63,204 bases of DNA from Hyphomicrobiales bacterium (GCA_900468285.1 UBTF01000006.1:257496-320699), one strand, 5' to 3'; positions 1 through 9,092 are shown, counted from the stretch's first letter. The notes: a model not told the origin generated them from the letters alone. Program-made: numbers and translations.

Positions 1-43
1 GACGTCGGATCGCTGGACCCCGGATCAAGTCCGGGGTGACGGC
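1..43. repeat. Partial RIME-like palindromic repeat
   Basis: The left edge carries the end module of the mosaic element that recurs at 171-325. It has the same GACGTCGGATCGCTGG lead-in, followed by the palindrome CCCCGGATCAAGTCCGGGG and a GTGACGG tail. The rest of the copy presumably lies outside the window. From here to the next element at 171 I see only GT-rich low-complexity DNA and no convincing gene. Confidence 0.75.
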
Positions 44-170
44 GGTGAGTGGTGGCGGGTGGGTTTGCTGGTGTGTGCTTTGGCGTCGTCAGCGGGGGCG
101 AACCGTTGGTGGTTGTTCGTCATCTGCTTTGTAGTTTTGGTGGAGATTGGTGGTCTGACGTGATTGCCTA

Positions 171-325
171 CCGTCATTCCGGCCTTGAGCCGGAATCCAG
201 CCAGCCCAAGTCTTTGGGCTGAGGGGAGTTTCTTGACCCGACGCACATCGTCTTTTGGTTGGGGAGAGTATCTTGATCCGACAGACGTCGGATCGCTGGG
301 CCCCGGATCAAGTCCGGGGTGACGG
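171..325. repeat. RIME-like mosaic element, inverted orientation
   Basis: This composite intergenic element is bounded by CCGTCATTCCGG and CCGGGGTGACGG. It starts with the palindrome TTCCGGCCTTGAGCCGGAA and ends with the palindrome CCCCGGATCAAGTCCGGGG. An extra small palindrome (AGCCCAAGTCTTTGGGCT) lies inside. The same two end palindromes recur in opposite orientation at 3933-4046 and 4152-4265 with a different core. That layout fits the Rhizobium-specific intergenic mosaic elements (RIME) described in rhizobia; the family name is my inference. Confidence 0.75.
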
Positions 326-340
326 CGGGGAGTGATGGTG

Positions 341-446
341 GGTGAGGTTGCCGAGGGCGGTCCTTTTCGCGGCCTCCAGAAGGGGTGACGGTGGGTGAGG
401 TTGCCGAGGGCGGTCCTTTTCGCGGCCTCCAGAAGGGGTGACGGTG
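341..446. repeat. 53-bp perfect tandem duplication
   Basis: Two head-to-tail copies of a 53-bp unit start at 341 and 394. Each begins GGTGAGGTTGCCGAGGG and ends GGGGTGACGGTG. The units directly follow the GTGACGG end of the mosaic repeat, so they look like a local slippage or recombination product. From 447 to 551 there is GC-rich DNA with a short ATTCA run and no gene that I can support. Confidence 0.85.
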
Positions 447-551
447 GTGTGTGGCGGTGGGTGGGGTTGCGGTGCGTGTCTGCGGTGCGGGTCCGATCTA
501 ATTCAATTCAATTCAATCCGCTCTACTCTGTCAACAAAACGCCGTCCGTGC

Positions 552-839
552 TTATTCCTTGCGAGGGCGGTCTGCGGCGGCGATGTAGGCGTCCAGTTTG
601 CGTAAGGCTCTGGCTCGCGCATCCTCGGGCTCACGCCGCAAGGGCTTGTCTGGTGGCAGGATCATGTAGGGCTTCGAATCGGGTGCATCTGCTTTGTTGG
701 CCCGGCGCAGGTGGTGCATGTAAAGCCCGGCGAAGCCGAGGGCGAAGACGCAGGGCATGTAGATCAGCGAAATCTTTACCCCATCCGACATCATCCGGAA
801 GGTGTGCAGAAGATCGGCCCAGATACTGTAATTCTCCAT
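552..839 (-). CDS. Small membrane protein of unknown function
   Basis: This is a 95-residue protein. The ATG at 839 is chosen because a GGGGA ribosome-binding site precedes it by about 7 bases; the open frame extends further upstream, but with no comparable site. Residues about 20-40 form one hydrophobic helix (ISLIYMPCVFALGFAGLYM). The C-terminal half is charged and rich in Arg, Asp and Glu (EPEDARARALRKLDAY), so a single-pass protein with a cytoplasmic tail is plausible. I do not recognise the family. It stands alone between a repeat field and a structured intergenic region, so context gives no functional clue. Confidence 0.55.
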   Translation of the reverse strand: MENYSIWADLLHTFRMMSDGVKISLIYMPCVFALGFAGLYMHHLRRANKADAPDSKPYMILPPDKPLRREPEDARARALRKLDAYIAAADRPRKE

Positions 840-1059
840 CGCATTTCCCCATTGCAACGGCCATGCGCGGACAGGCGCCGCAGGCCGAGGTTCCTGTCGA
901 AACGGAAGCGACCACCGGAGGAAACGGGCCTCTGGTGGCCGGGGAGTTAGAAAGCCGTACAAGAACGACCACCCTGACCTTTAGGCGTTAGCCTTGGACA
1001 TACGTCAGGGCCTCCCCAGCCATAAAGAGGCAGGAGAGCTTATAGTCACAATGGACCGC

Positions 1060-1160
1060 CTCAGCCACATCTATATGGCTGAGGGGTGTCATTACGGTCG
1101 ACACCGACCGTCTTGTTAGGGGTTTCTACGCCCCGAGACCAGCCCGTTACGTCCGGTCTC
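1060..1160. other. Run of four stem-loops, possible structured RNA
   Basis: The gene-free stretch 840-1427 contains four consecutive inverted repeats: CTCAGCCA/TGGCTGAG at 1060-1083, ACGGTCG/CGACCGT at 1094-1111, GGGG/CCCC at 1119-1134 and GAGACC/GGTCTC at 1135-1160. They are evenly spaced and separated by a few bases only. This could be a small RNA, an intergenic repeat or a recombination site. I see no convincing T-tract, so the strand is undecided. The remainder of the stretch shows nothing I can name. Confidence 0.35.
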
Positions 1161-1427
1161 GATGCAACCATAGGGCAAGTGGGGACAAGAGGAAATTGCT
1201 ATTTTTAGCATGTGGCGCTTCTGCTACGGCCAGCGACCGAGCGACCGACGAGCTGCTCAGAGAATGACATTGATGCCTGTGGCGCAAGGGATAGACGCCT
1301 GTGGCATGAAGGTTAAGCCTGAGCGGCAATGACGATATTGTGAGCGCCATGCTCCGCTTGCAACTGGACGAGGGCCGACCCTTGACGCATCCTGCGCTCA
1401 CTCGTCTCGTTCCCGGGAGTGGTGCTG

Positions 1428-2279
1428 ATGCTTCGCATGTTCATGCTCGCATTATCGATGCTTTCGCTGGCCGCAGCCGCATCTGCCCAGCAAGCGCCGC
1501 CCCGTCCTTCCGCCAACCGCCCGCCAATCAGCCAGTGTCAGGCGGTTGCGCAGGCCGTGCCGGGTGTGACCTTTGCCAGCTTTGATCCTTCAGGCGTTCA
1601 ACTGGCGCAGGCAAGTTCGAAGGAAGAGGTGCAGATACAATATATCGGGCATTCGACCTTTCTGATCACGTCACCCGAAGGCGTAACCATCGCGACCGAC
1701 TATAACGGCATCTACCGCCCGGCCGTGACGCCCGACGTGGTAACGATGAACAACGCCCATTCCACCCATTATACTGCGCATCCCGACCCGGCGATCAAGC
1801 ATGTGCTGCATGGCTGGAGCGATGTTCCCGGCGAAAAGGCTGACCACAAGTTACAGGTGGGCGACGTCTATATTCGCAACGTCACATCCGATATCCGCAA
1901 CCGCTGGGGAGGGGGCGGGCTGTTGCAGAAGGATGGCAATTCCATCTTTATCTTCGAGGTTGCCGGGCTGTGCATCGGGCATCTCGGCCATCTGCATTAC
2001 GAGCTGACGGAAAGCCAATATGCCGAAATTGGCAGGCTCGATGTGCTGATGGTGCCGGTGGATGGGGGATTGACGATGGGGACGGACAGCATGAGCAGGA
2101 TCGTCAAACGCCTGCGTTCTGCGCTTATCCTGCCAATGCACCAGCCCCATGCGCTTGAGCAGTTTCTGGTGGCCTTCGGGCCGCAATTCAAGATTGGCTA
2201 TGCGTCTGACCCGGTCATCCGGGTGTCGATGAGAAACCTCCCCCGCCAGCCACAGATACTCGTGCCACAAGGCATGTAA
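1428..2279 (+). CDS. Exported metallo-beta-lactamase-fold protein (UlaG-like)
   Basis: This is a protein of about 283 residues with an N-terminal signal peptide (hydrophobic residues about 3-20, ending ASA-QQ), so it should act in the periplasm. The ATG at 1428 is preferred over the GTG codons at 1419 and 1422 because GGGAG at 1414-1418 is correctly spaced from it. The body shows the order of a UlaG-like metallohydrolase: GHSTF, then NNAHSTHY where HxHxDH is expected, GHLGHLHYEL, and VPVDGG near the end. The usual first His and the Asp of the metal motif are replaced (NAHSTH), so metal binding and activity are uncertain. Substrate is unknown. It has its own upstream region and no obvious partner. 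Confidence 0.75.
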   Translation: MLRMFMLALSMLSLAAAASAQQAPPRPSANRPPISQCQAVAQAVPGVTFASFDPSGVQLAQASSKEEVQIQYIGHSTFLITSPEGVTIATDYNGIYRPAVTPDVVTMNNAHSTHYTAHPDPAIKHVLHGWSDVPGEKADHKLQVGDVYIRNVTSDIRNRWGGGGLLQKDGNSIFIFEVAGLCIGHLGHLHYELTESQYAEIGRLDVLMVPVDGGLTMGTDSMSRIVKRLRSALILPMHQPHALEQFLVAFGPQFKIGYASDPVIRVSMRNLPRQPQILVPQGM

Positions 2280-2303
2280 GGGCTGACGGGGGAGGGGATA
2301 GGA

Positions 2304-2807
2304 TCAGGCGAAAGACAGGTGCTGGCGCACGCCGACATCGGGCATCTTTTCGTCCGACATATTGGCCTTGGCAATTTCCCAGCCAAACTTCAACGTATTG
2401 TCGGTGGAGGCCCAGATTTCCGCGTCATCCACGTGCAGCGCGAGCATGGTCAGCTGCGGATCGCTCTTGCCGTGCTCGTACCATGCGGCGGTAACCGAGT
2501 TCCAGTATTCATCGATCTTGGTTTTGTCATCGCGCACTTCAAGCTTGCCCGACAGGCAGGCGTGGTAATCGTGATCCTTGCCGATCACACAGAAATGGGC
2601 GCGCGAGCCCGACTTCAGCGTCTGGACCAGATGGGAATCCTTCTTAGAGAAAAACCAGATGGTGTTCGTCTTGGGATCGGCGTGAGGCGCCATCGGCTGC
2701 ATATGAGCGTGCAAGCCTTCAAGGCCAAGCATACCAGCGTGTACGGAATTGATTTCGTCCCAAAGCTGACGTGCGGGGGCGTCGCGTGCTTCACTCAGAC
2801 TGACCAT
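2304..2807 (-). CDS. FMN-binding split-barrel general stress protein (pyridoxamine 5'-phosphate oxidase-like)
   Basis: This 167-residue protein has the compact split-barrel pattern of the general-stress-protein-26 / PNPOx-like family: [13 protein letters not shown], the strand [12 protein letters not shown], a central ARFCV-type strand ([18 protein letters not shown]) and a C-terminal AEIWAS segment. Members bind flavin or related cofactors, and most have no assigned substrate. A strong GGAGAG ribosome-binding site precedes the ATG at 2807. A perfect EcfG-type promoter lies 75 bases upstream (2882-2906), which supports a role in the general stress response. It converges with the gene to its left and diverges from yebC. 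The name rests on fold-level similarity, so the reaction is unknown. Confidence 0.85.
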   Translation of the reverse strand: MVSLSEARDAPARQLWDEINSVHAGMLGLEGLHAHMQPMAPHADPKTNTIWFFSKKDSHLVQTLKSGSRAHFCVIGKDHDYHACLSGKLEVRDDKTKIDEYWNSVTAAWYEHGKSDPQLTMLALHVDDAEIWASTDNTLKFGWEIAKANMSDEKMPDVGVRQHLSFA

Positions 2808-2881
2808 GAATGTCTCTCCTTCGGTTGTCGTCTTCTTCTACGATAACCGGGCATGGATGCCCGCTTTCGCACTCGTACCCA

Positions 2882-2906
2882 AACGAAGACGACAGATTTC
2901 AGTTCC
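2882..2906 (-). promoter_or_regulatory. EcfG (RpoE2)-type promoter for the stress flavoprotein
   Basis: On the minus strand this reads GGAAC, 16 bases, CGTT, an exact match to the alphaproteobacterial general-stress sigma factor consensus. The predicted transcript start is near 2875, giving a leader of about 68 bases before the ATG at 2807. Confidence 0.75.
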
Positions 2907-3006
2907 TTGGTCAGTTGAGAGAAGAGTGTGTCTTGCGGGCTTGAACAGCCGGGCTATCGCACATATAAGGCCCCAATTCCGAACAAGAGATATGATCAGG
3001 GGTGCC

Positions 3007-3753
3007 ATGGCTGGCCATTCACAGTTCAAGAACATCATGCATCGCAAGGGAAAACAGGATTCGATCCGTTCGAAGATGTTTTCCAAGCTCGCACGTGAAA
3101 TCACCGTTGCCGCCAAATCCGGTCTGCCGGACCCGGCCATGAACGCTGCCTTGCGTCTGGCAATCCAGAACGCCAAGGCGCAGTCCATGCCGAAGGACAA
3201 TATCGACCGCGCCATCAAGAAGGCTTCGGGAGCGGACGCGGAAAACTATGATTACGTGCGCTACGAAGGCTACGGCCCCGGCGGCACGGCAGTCATCGTT
3301 GAAGCGCTGACCGACAACCGCAACCGCACGGCCTCCAACGTTCGCTCCATCTTCACCAAGGCTGGCGGCGCGCTGGGCGAAACCGGATCGGTTTCCTTCT
3401 CCTTCGACCGCGTCGGTGAAATCACCTACAAGGCTTCCGTTGGCGACGCCGACAAGGTGATGGAAGCGGCAATCGAAGCCGGTGCCGACGACGTGGAAAG
3501 CAGCGAAGAAGGCCACACCGTCATCTGCGGTTTCGAAGAAATGAACGAGGTTTCCAAGGCGCTTGAAGCGGTTCTTGGTGAAGCCGACAGCGTCAAGTCA
3601 ATCTGGAAGCCGCAAAACACGGTGCCTGTCGATGAAGAAAAGGCGCAATCGCTGATGAAGCTCATCGGCAACCTGGAAGACGATGACGACGTACAGAACG
3701 TCTATTCGAACTTCGAAGTCTCCGAAGAGATCATGGCCAAGCTTTCGGCTTGA
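3007..3753 (+). CDS. yebC: YebC/PmpR family transcription or translation factor
   Basis: This is a 248-residue protein, the standard length of the family. It opens with the diagnostic [18 protein letters not shown] and continues with the acidic midsection ([27 protein letters not shown]). YebC proteins act in the cytosol; different members are described as DNA-binding regulators or as factors that relieve ribosome stalling at proline runs. The start at 3007 is fixed by the conserved N-terminus, although the frame stays open upstream. In many alphaproteobacteria yebC lies just before ruvC. Here a repeat field and a luciferase-like gene intervene. Confidence 0.97.
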   Translation: MAGHSQFKNIMHRKGKQDSIRSKMFSKLAREITVAAKSGLPDPAMNAALRLAIQNAKAQSMPKDNIDRAIKKASGADAENYDYVRYEGYGPGGTAVIVEALTDNRNRTASNVRSIFTKAGGALGETGSVSFSFDRVGEITYKASVGDADKVMEAAIEAGADDVESSEEGHTVICGFEEMNEVSKALEAVLGEADSVKSIWKPQNTVPVDEEKAQSLMKLIGNLEDDDDVQNVYSNFEVSEEIMAKLSA

Positions 3754-3770
3754 TATCCATATGAGCGATA

Positions 3771-3872
3771 TCGTCACCCCGAGCCTCGATACGGGCTTCG
3801 GGGTGATGACGAAAGACCCCAGCGCATCGCCAACGCGGTGCTGCGGGATCCGGCTCAGGGCCGGAATGACGG
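3771..3872. repeat. RIME-like mosaic element, divergent copy
   Basis: It begins with a palindrome in which CACCCCGA pairs with TCGGGGTG. It carries the internal CGCATCGCCAACGCGGTGCTGC segment shared in part with the next two copies, and ends in CCGGCTCAGGGCCGGAATGACGG. It sits 18 bases after yebC and may contribute to transcription termination. Confidence 0.7.
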
Positions 3873-3932
3873 AGGGGGCTTGTGCAGAACCGGCTTCAGG
3901 CTCCGACTTACAGTTTAGCCCAATGTTCTAGA

Positions 3933-4046
3933 CCGTCACCCCGGACTTGATCCGGGACCCAGTGTGATCAAGTCCTTGATCACGAAAGAGTCTTGCGCAC
4001 CGCCGACGCGGTGCTGCTGGATTCCGGCTCAAGGCCGGAATGACGG
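3933..4046. repeat. RIME-like mosaic element, copy 2 (114 bp)
   Basis: It is bounded by CCGTCACCCCGG and GGAATGACGG. The left palindrome is CCCGGACTTGATCCGGG, a middle palindrome is TGATCAAGTCCTTGATCA, then CACCGCCGACGCGGTG, and the right palindrome is TTCCGGCTCAAGGCCGGAA. It is nearly identical in plan and length to the copy at 4152-4265. Confidence 0.85.
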
Positions 4047-4151
4047 AGGGGGCGTTCGGGAGGCCGTGGCCCCGGCAGCGCCGGGGCTTCTTGTCGTTTT
4101 AACGATAGCTCAACGGCCTTGCTCAAAGGTAGTTTGGCCCACCGACAATAA

Positions 4152-4265
4152 CCGTCATCCCGGACTTGATCCGGGATCCAGCGTGATCAAGTCCTTGATC
4201 ACGAGAGAGTCTTGCGCACTGCAGACGCAGTGCTGCTGGATTCCGGCTCAAGGCCGGAATGACGG
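4152..4265. repeat. RIME-like mosaic element, copy 3 (114 bp)
   Basis: This copy has the same four-palindrome plan as the copy at 3933-4046. The third stem has changed on both arms (CACTGCAGACGCAGTG instead of CACCGCCGACGCGGTG), which preserves pairing. Such compensatory change suggests the stem matters as RNA or as a DNA cruciform. Together the copies fill 3754-4328; I see no gene there. Confidence 0.85.
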
Positions 4266-4328
4266 AGGGGGGCGTTGGGGAGGCCGTCGCCCGGCAGCGG
4301 ATGCGCCGGGGTTTCTATCAAGATCAGA

Positions 4329-5330
4329 TCAAGCCGCGAGCTTCAGCCCGCCACGGACATCGGCAAAGACTTCTACGGAACGCAGACGCTTTTCGATGCT
4401 GTGGACGGGCATGGAAATGATCAGTTCATCTGCTCCGGTTTCCGACAGGAAATCCGCCAGTTTGCGCTCGACTGTGGCGTGCGAACCCACGACGGCGTAT
4501 CTGAGCGTGTGATCTACCGTCATGCGCTCCATGTCGCTCCAGAGACCATCCATGCTTTTTACCGGCAGGGGGAACTGGGTGCGGACATTTTTGCGCAGGT
4601 TCACGAATTGCTGCTGGGCGGAGGTGAAGAGGTAATTGGCCTCCTCGTCCGTATCAGCGCCGACGCCCATGACGCCGACCATGACATAAGGCTTTTGCAG
4701 GGTAGCCGACGGCTGGAAGCGTTCGCGGTAAATGGCGATGGCATCCATCAGCATATCAGGTGCAAAATGCGAGGCGAAGGAGTAGGGCAGGCCAAGTGCT
4801 GCGGCCAGATGCGCGCTGTAGACGCTGGAGCCCAGCAGCCAGATCGGCACATTGCTATCCATTCCCGGGACCGACAGGATGGCCTGATCCGGCTCCGGCG
4901 CGCCGAGATAACGCTGCAATTCCACGATGTCATGCGGGAAATTCTCTGCGCCTGAATCCAGGCTGCGGCGCAGAGCGCGCGCGGTGCGCATATCTGTGCC
5001 CGGTGCGCGGCCAAGGCCAAGGTCTACACGGCCCGGCAAAAGGGCTGCCAGCGTGCCGAACTGTTCGGCAATGACGAGCGGCGAATGGTTGGGCAGCATG
5101 ATGCCGCCCGAGCCAACGCGGATGTGTTTGGTTGCAGCGCCGACATGGGCAATGACGAGTGCGGTTGCGGCACTGGCGATGCCGGGCATACCGTGATGCT
5201 CTGCCAGCCAAATCCGTTCAAAGCCCTGTTCTTCTGCCTTCACCGCCATAAGGCGTGAATTCTCAAGAGCAGTGCTGACGCTCTCGCCTTCACCAATGGG
5301 CGACAGATCGAGTATGGAAAAAGGGATCAT
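4329..5330 (-). CDS. LLM-class flavin-dependent oxidoreductase (luciferase-like)
   Basis: This 333-residue cytosolic protein has the bacterial-luciferase TIM-barrel signature: [14 protein letters not shown] at the N-terminus, [40 protein letters not shown] and [14 protein letters not shown]. These match the group of YhbW-like monooxygenases that use reduced FMN supplied by another enzyme. The substrate cannot be read from sequence. The ATG at 5330 begins directly at the conserved first strand. It is divergent from ruvC with about 210 bases between, and it is probably monocistronic. Confidence 0.92.
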   Translation of the reverse strand: MIPFSILDLSPIGEGESVSTALENSRLMAVKAEEQGFERIWLAEHHGMPGIASAATALVIAHVGAATKHIRVGSGGIMLPNHSPLVIAEQFGTLAALLPGRVDLGLGRAPGTDMRTARALRRSLDSGAENFPHDIVELQRYLGAPEPDQAILSVPGMDSNVPIWLLGSSVYSAHLAAALGLPYSFASHFAPDMLMDAIAIYRERFQPSATLQKPYVMVGVMGVGADTDEEANYLFTSAQQQFVNLRKNVRTQFPLPVKSMDGLWSDMERMTVDHTLRYAVVGSHATVERKLADFLSETGADELIISMPVHSIEKRLRSVEVFADVRGGLKLAA

Positions 5331-5541
5331 CGGACGCTCCTATTGGAATTTCAGCTTTTCCCCGATGTAAGTTCTGCAGCGACGTTTGCCAGTCCAGTCG
5401 CGTCGAATTGATGCAAGGATCAGAAAAACTGTAATGACCCGCCCTTGGCGGCGGACAGGCGCGGAGCGAGTTAAATGTGCAATGTTGTCGTTTTGTTCAC
5501 TTATCGCTGGCAGGTTTCGCTGCTCAAGGATAGGGTAAACC

Positions 5542-6054
5542 ATGCAGAATGCGATTCGAATTATCGGGATTGATCCAGGGCTGAGGCGAATGGGCTGGGG
5601 CATCATTGAAACCATGGGCAACAGCCTGCGTTTCGTGGCCTCCGGCACTGTCACGTCGGACGGCGACATGGATCTGGCATCGCGGCTTTGCCAGCTGCAT
5701 GACGGGCTCTCCGAGATCGTGCATTCACACCAGCCGCATGAGGCCGCTGTCGAGCAGACCTTCGTCAACAAGGATGCCGTGGCGACGCTGAAACTCGGCC
5801 AGGCGCGCGGCATTGCCATGCTGGTTCCCGCGCGTGCCGGGCTGCCGGTTGCCGAATATGCGCCCAATGCCGTCAAGAAGGCGGTGATCGGTGTGGGACA
5901 CGGCGAAAAGCAGCAAATCCACATGATGCTGAAGATTTTGATGCCGAAGGCCGAATTCAAGGGCAATGATGCGGCGGACGCTCTTGCCATTGCCATCTGC
6001 CACGCCCACAACCGGGCAGGCGAGCGTATGCGGCGCGTGCTGGCGGCGGGCTGA
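5542..6054 (+). CDS. ruvC: Holliday junction endonuclease RuvC
   Basis: This 170-residue protein is the RuvC resolvase that cuts Holliday junctions made during recombinational repair. The first catalytic aspartate is D11 in [31 protein letters not shown] supplies the acidic residue after the central strand, and [14 protein letters not shown] carries the C-terminal acidic pair. Length is normal. It is the first gene of ruvC-ruvA-ruvB in the canonical order, 24 bases before ruvA. Confidence 0.98.
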   Translation: MQNAIRIIGIDPGLRRMGWGIIETMGNSLRFVASGTVTSDGDMDLASRLCQLHDGLSEIVHSHQPHEAAVEQTFVNKDAVATLKLGQARGIAMLVPARAGLPVAEYAPNAVKKAVIGVGHGEKQQIHMMLKILMPKAEFKGNDAADALAIAICHAHNRAGERMRRVLAAG

Positions 6055-6078
6055 TTTTCTCTTTTTACGGACGTTACG

Positions 6079-6696
6079 ATGATCGGAAAACTCAAGGGCA
6101 CCATCGATGAAATCGGCGATGACTATGTTCTCGTCGATGTGCATGGCGTGTGTTACGTGGCGCATTGCCCGGCCCGCACGCTGTCTCGGCTGGGATCGGT
6201 CGGCGAGGCGGTGGTTCTGTTCATCGAAACCTATGTGCGCGAGGACCAACTGAAGCTTTTCGGCTTCATGAGCGCGCTGGAACGGGAATGGTTCAACCTG
6301 CTGCAGAGCGTGCAGGGCGTGGGCTCCAAGGTGGCGCTGGCGGTGCTGTCGACCCTGTCTCCGTCAGAGCTTGCCAATGCGATCGCGCTTCAGGACAAGG
6401 TCGTCGTATCGCGCGCGCCGGGCGTGGGGCCAAAGGTGGCGGTGCGTATCGTCACCGAACTGCGCAACAAGGCGCCCGCCTTTGCCGGTGAAGCCTCCGC
6501 GTCCATCGGTCTCAAGCAGGAACTGGGCGAGGGCGTTGCGTCAGCCCCCGTCGCCGATGCCGTTTCGGCGCTGACCAATCTTGGCTACTCGCGCGACCAG
6601 GCTGCGAATGCCGTTGCTGCGGCGCTGAAGAATGGCGGCGAGGGCGGTGATAGCGCCAAGCTCATCCGGCTGGGCCTGAAGGAGCTTTCACGGTGA
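6079..6696 (+). CDS. ruvA: Holliday junction branch-migration subunit RuvA
   Basis: This 205-residue protein begins [17 protein letters not shown], the OB-fold domain that opens RuvA. Two helix-hairpin-helix elements follow ([17 protein letters not shown] and [17 protein letters not shown]). A flexible linker leads to the small C-terminal domain ([16 protein letters not shown]) that contacts RuvB. RuvA tetramers hold the four-way junction open for RuvB and RuvC. It lies between ruvC and ruvB; 145 bases separate it from the ruvB start. Confidence 0.98.
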   Translation: MIGKLKGTIDEIGDDYVLVDVHGVCYVAHCPARTLSRLGSVGEAVVLFIETYVREDQLKLFGFMSALEREWFNLLQSVQGVGSKVALAVLSTLSPSELANAIALQDKVVVSRAPGVGPKVAVRIVTELRNKAPAFAGEASASIGLKQELGEGVASAPVADAVSALTNLGYSRDQAANAVAAALKNGGEGGDSAKLIRLGLKELSR

Positions 6697-6841
6697 TGAC
6701 GCCAATGCTATTTTCGACCGGATTTTAAAAGGTGAGAGCGCTTTTTCGCCATAGTGTTTCGGAAGACCGTGACGTCAAGGTGATCAGCAAGATGTCTGCA
6801 ACGGCTGACACAATGGAATGCCACATGATGGAATGTCTGAC

Positions 6842-7882
6842 ATGAGCGACGCGGCACGGTTGATTTCTTCAGAAAAGCGCGGCGAGGATATCGACACGAC
6901 GTTGCGGCCACAGACGCTGGATGATTTTACCGGCCAGGCTGAGGCGCGCGCCAATCTGAAGATTTTCATCGAAGCGGCAAAGAACCGTGGCGAGGCGCTG
7001 GACCATGTGCTGTTCGTCGGCCCGCCCGGTCTCGGAAAGACGACGCTGGCGCAGATCATGGCCAAGGAACTTGGCGTGAATTTCAAGTCCACGTCAGGGC
7101 CGGTCATCGCCAAGGCGGGAGATCTGGCCGCGCTTTTGACCAATCTGGAAGAGCGCGATGTTCTGTTCATCGACGAAATCCACCGCCTAAGCCCCGCCGT
7201 CGAGGAAATTCTCTATCCGGCAATGGAAGATTTCCAGCTGGACCTCATCATCGGCGAAGGCCCTGCGGCGCGCTCGGTGAAGATCGATCTGTCGAAATTC
7301 ACGCTGGTTGCCGCCACCACGCGGCTTGGGCTTTTGACCAACCCGTTGCGGGACCGCTTTGGTATTCCCGTTCGCCTGTCTTTCTACACCGTCGATGAGC
7401 TTGAGCTGATCGTACGGCGCGGTGCGCGCATCATGGGCTTGCCGATGACGGAGGAGGGGGCGCGCGAAATCGCCCGCCGTTCGCGTGGTACGCCGCGCAT
7501 TGCCGGGCGGCTGTTGCGCCGGGTGCGCGACTTTGCCGAAGTGGCGAGGGCAGAATCGGTGACGCGCCAGATCGCGGATGAGGCGCTGACGCGTCTGCTG
7601 GTCGACAATATGGGGCTCGACCAGCTCGACATGCGCTATCTGATGATGATTGCCGTCAATTTCGGCGGTGGGCCGGTGGGTATCGAAACCATCGCGGCGG
7701 GTCTTTCGGAACCACGCGACGCCATTGAGGATATCATCGAGCCATACATGATCCAGCAGGGCTTCATCCAGCGCACACCGCGCGGACGCATCCTGACCGC
7801 AACGGCGTGGAAGCATCTTGGAATGCAGCCGCCGAAAGATATCGATGCTGCGCAGTTTCGCCTGACGCTTGAGGACGACTGA
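6842..7882 (+). CDS. ruvB: Holliday junction branch-migration ATPase RuvB
   Basis: This AAA+ motor of 346 residues pulls DNA through the RuvA-bound junction. Walker A is GPPGLGKT at residues 60-67, Walker B is [11 protein letters not shown], sensor 1 is VAATTRLG, and the arginine-rich [17 protein letters not shown] lies in the lid. The C-terminal winged helix ends [10 protein letters not shown]. The start is set at MSDAARLIS by the usual rhizobial N-terminus. An in-frame ATG at 6833 (MSDMSDAA) is an alternative. The following gene begins one base after the stop. Confidence 0.97.
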   Translation: MSDAARLISSEKRGEDIDTTLRPQTLDDFTGQAEARANLKIFIEAAKNRGEALDHVLFVGPPGLGKTTLAQIMAKELGVNFKSTSGPVIAKAGDLAALLTNLEERDVLFIDEIHRLSPAVEEILYPAMEDFQLDLIIGEGPAARSVKIDLSKFTLVAATTRLGLLTNPLRDRFGIPVRLSFYTVDELELIVRRGARIMGLPMTEEGAREIARRSRGTPRIAGRLLRRVRDFAEVARAESVTRQIADEALTRLLVDNMGLDQLDMRYLMMIAVNFGGGPVGIETIAAGLSEPRDAIEDIIEPYMIQQGFIQRTPRGRILTATAWKHLGMQPPKDIDAAQFRLTLEDD

Positions 7883-7883
7883 C

Positions 7884-8777
7884 GTGATCACCCGGCGCGC
7901 ACTGCTCAAGACAGCCGCGACCATGGCGGCGGGGCTGGTCTCTCTGGGTGCCTATGCCGGAGGTATCGAGCCGCTGGCGAGACTGTCCACCACGCGCTAC
8001 CGCATTAATCCGCCGGGCTGGCCCAGAGGCCAGAGCCTGCGTCTGGTTGTGCTGGCGGATTTTCATGCCTGCGAACCCTGGATGCCCGCCGAGCGGATCG
8101 CGCGGATCTGCGACTATGCCAATACGCTGGGCGGCGATGCGATCCTGCTGATGGGCGATTACATGTCCGGCATGAAGCTGGTGACGGGCGTCGTTCCACC
8201 CGCGGAATGGGCAAGGGCGCTCTCGGTATTGAAGGCGCCGCAAGGCGTTCATGCTGTCTGCGGCAATCATGACTGGTGGCAGGACCCGGAGGCGCAGCGA
8301 TTGCGGCTCAAGGAAACCGTGGCGCACCAGGCCCTGCGCTCGGTAGGCATCGCGGTTCACTCGAACCGGGCCGTGCGCTGCGGCACCGACGCCCAGCCAT
8401 TCTGGATCGCGGGTCTGGAAGATCAGTGGGCCTATCTGACGGGACGCCGCACGAGCGGGCTCGATGACCTCCCGGGAACGCTGGCACAGGTTACCGACGA
8501 TGCTCCGGTCATTCTGCTCGCGCACGAGCCGGATATTTTTGTATCCGTGCCATCACGCGTTTCCCTCACGCTTTCGGGCCATACGCATGGCGGGCAGGTC
8601 AATCTATTCGGCTGGCGTCCAGCCGTTCCGTCGCGGTTCGGGGAACGTTTCGTCTACGGTCATGTGGTGGAAGATGACCGGCACCTTGTCGTTTCCGGCG
8701 GTCTTGGCTGCTCCATCGCACCGGTTCGCTTCATGTCGCCGCCCGAAGTCGTCGTCATCGAACTGGGCAGCGCCTAG
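7884..8777 (+). CDS. Tat-type metallophosphoesterase (calcineurin-like)
   Basis: This protein of about 297 residues starts at GTG 7884, eight bases after GAGGA. It opens with a twin-arginine signal (TRRALLK followed by a hydrophobic stretch). The calcineurin-like metal motifs appear in order: LADFHACEP (a DxH variant), LLMGDYMSG (GD), VCGNHDWW (GNHD), LLAHEPD and SGHTHGGQVNLFG (GHxH). This set defines YaeI/YkuE-like phosphodiesterases, which are exported and often act on lipid or cell-wall phosphoesters. The true substrate is not evident. It follows ruvB immediately and is probably co-transcribed with it. Confidence 0.88.
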   Translation: MITRRALLKTAATMAAGLVSLGAYAGGIEPLARLSTTRYRINPPGWPRGQSLRLVVLADFHACEPWMPAERIARICDYANTLGGDAILLMGDYMSGMKLVTGVVPPAEWARALSVLKAPQGVHAVCGNHDWWQDPEAQRLRLKETVAHQALRSVGIAVHSNRAVRCGTDAQPFWIAGLEDQWAYLTGRRTSGLDDLPGTLAQVTDDAPVILLAHEPDIFVSVPSRVSLTLSGHTHGGQVNLFGWRPAVPSRFGERFVYGHVVEDDRHLVVSGGLGCSIAPVRFMSPPEVVVIELGSA

Positions 8778-8827
8778 GAACCATCCGCGCCGCCGCTCAT
8801 TCCCCGTTTTTTCACGAGGAGAATGGA

Positions 8828-9046
8828 ATGACGAAATTTCGCAAGGGTGCAAAGGTTCAGTGGAAATGGGGCTCCGGCAAGGGCGAGGGCAAGGTGGCCG
8901 AGAGCTTTACCGAGGATGTCGAGCGCAAGATCGATGGTTCCACCATCAAGCGCAAGGCAAGCGAGAGCGAACCGGCCTATCTGATCGAGCAGGAAGACGG
9001 CGGACGTGTTCTGAAAAGTCATTCCGAGCTTGAAAAGGCCGACTGA
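8828..9046 (+). CDS. DUF2945 (hypervirulence-associated Tudor-domain) protein
   Basis: This 72-residue basic protein has the family pattern KFRKGAKVQWKWGSGKGEGKV, IKRKASESEPAYLIEQEDGG and a final LKSHSELEK. The fold is a small Tudor-like barrel, and its function in bacteria is not established. A strong ribosome-binding site (GAGGAG) precedes the ATG. The next gene starts 46 bases after its stop, and it sits in a tight plus-strand series running from ruvB to ybgC. Confidence 0.88.
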   Translation: MTKFRKGAKVQWKWGSGKGEGKVAESFTEDVERKIDGSTIKRKASESEPAYLIEQEDGGRVLKSHSELEKAD

Positions 9047-9092
9047 AGCAAGGAACATGGACCCCGCGCGCATTCGCAAAAGGGGTGAGAAG

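Noticed and set aside
1..551. Small coding genes in the left 550 bases
   Set aside because: Open frames there run through the palindromic and tandem repeats and show no ribosome-binding site or domain pattern.
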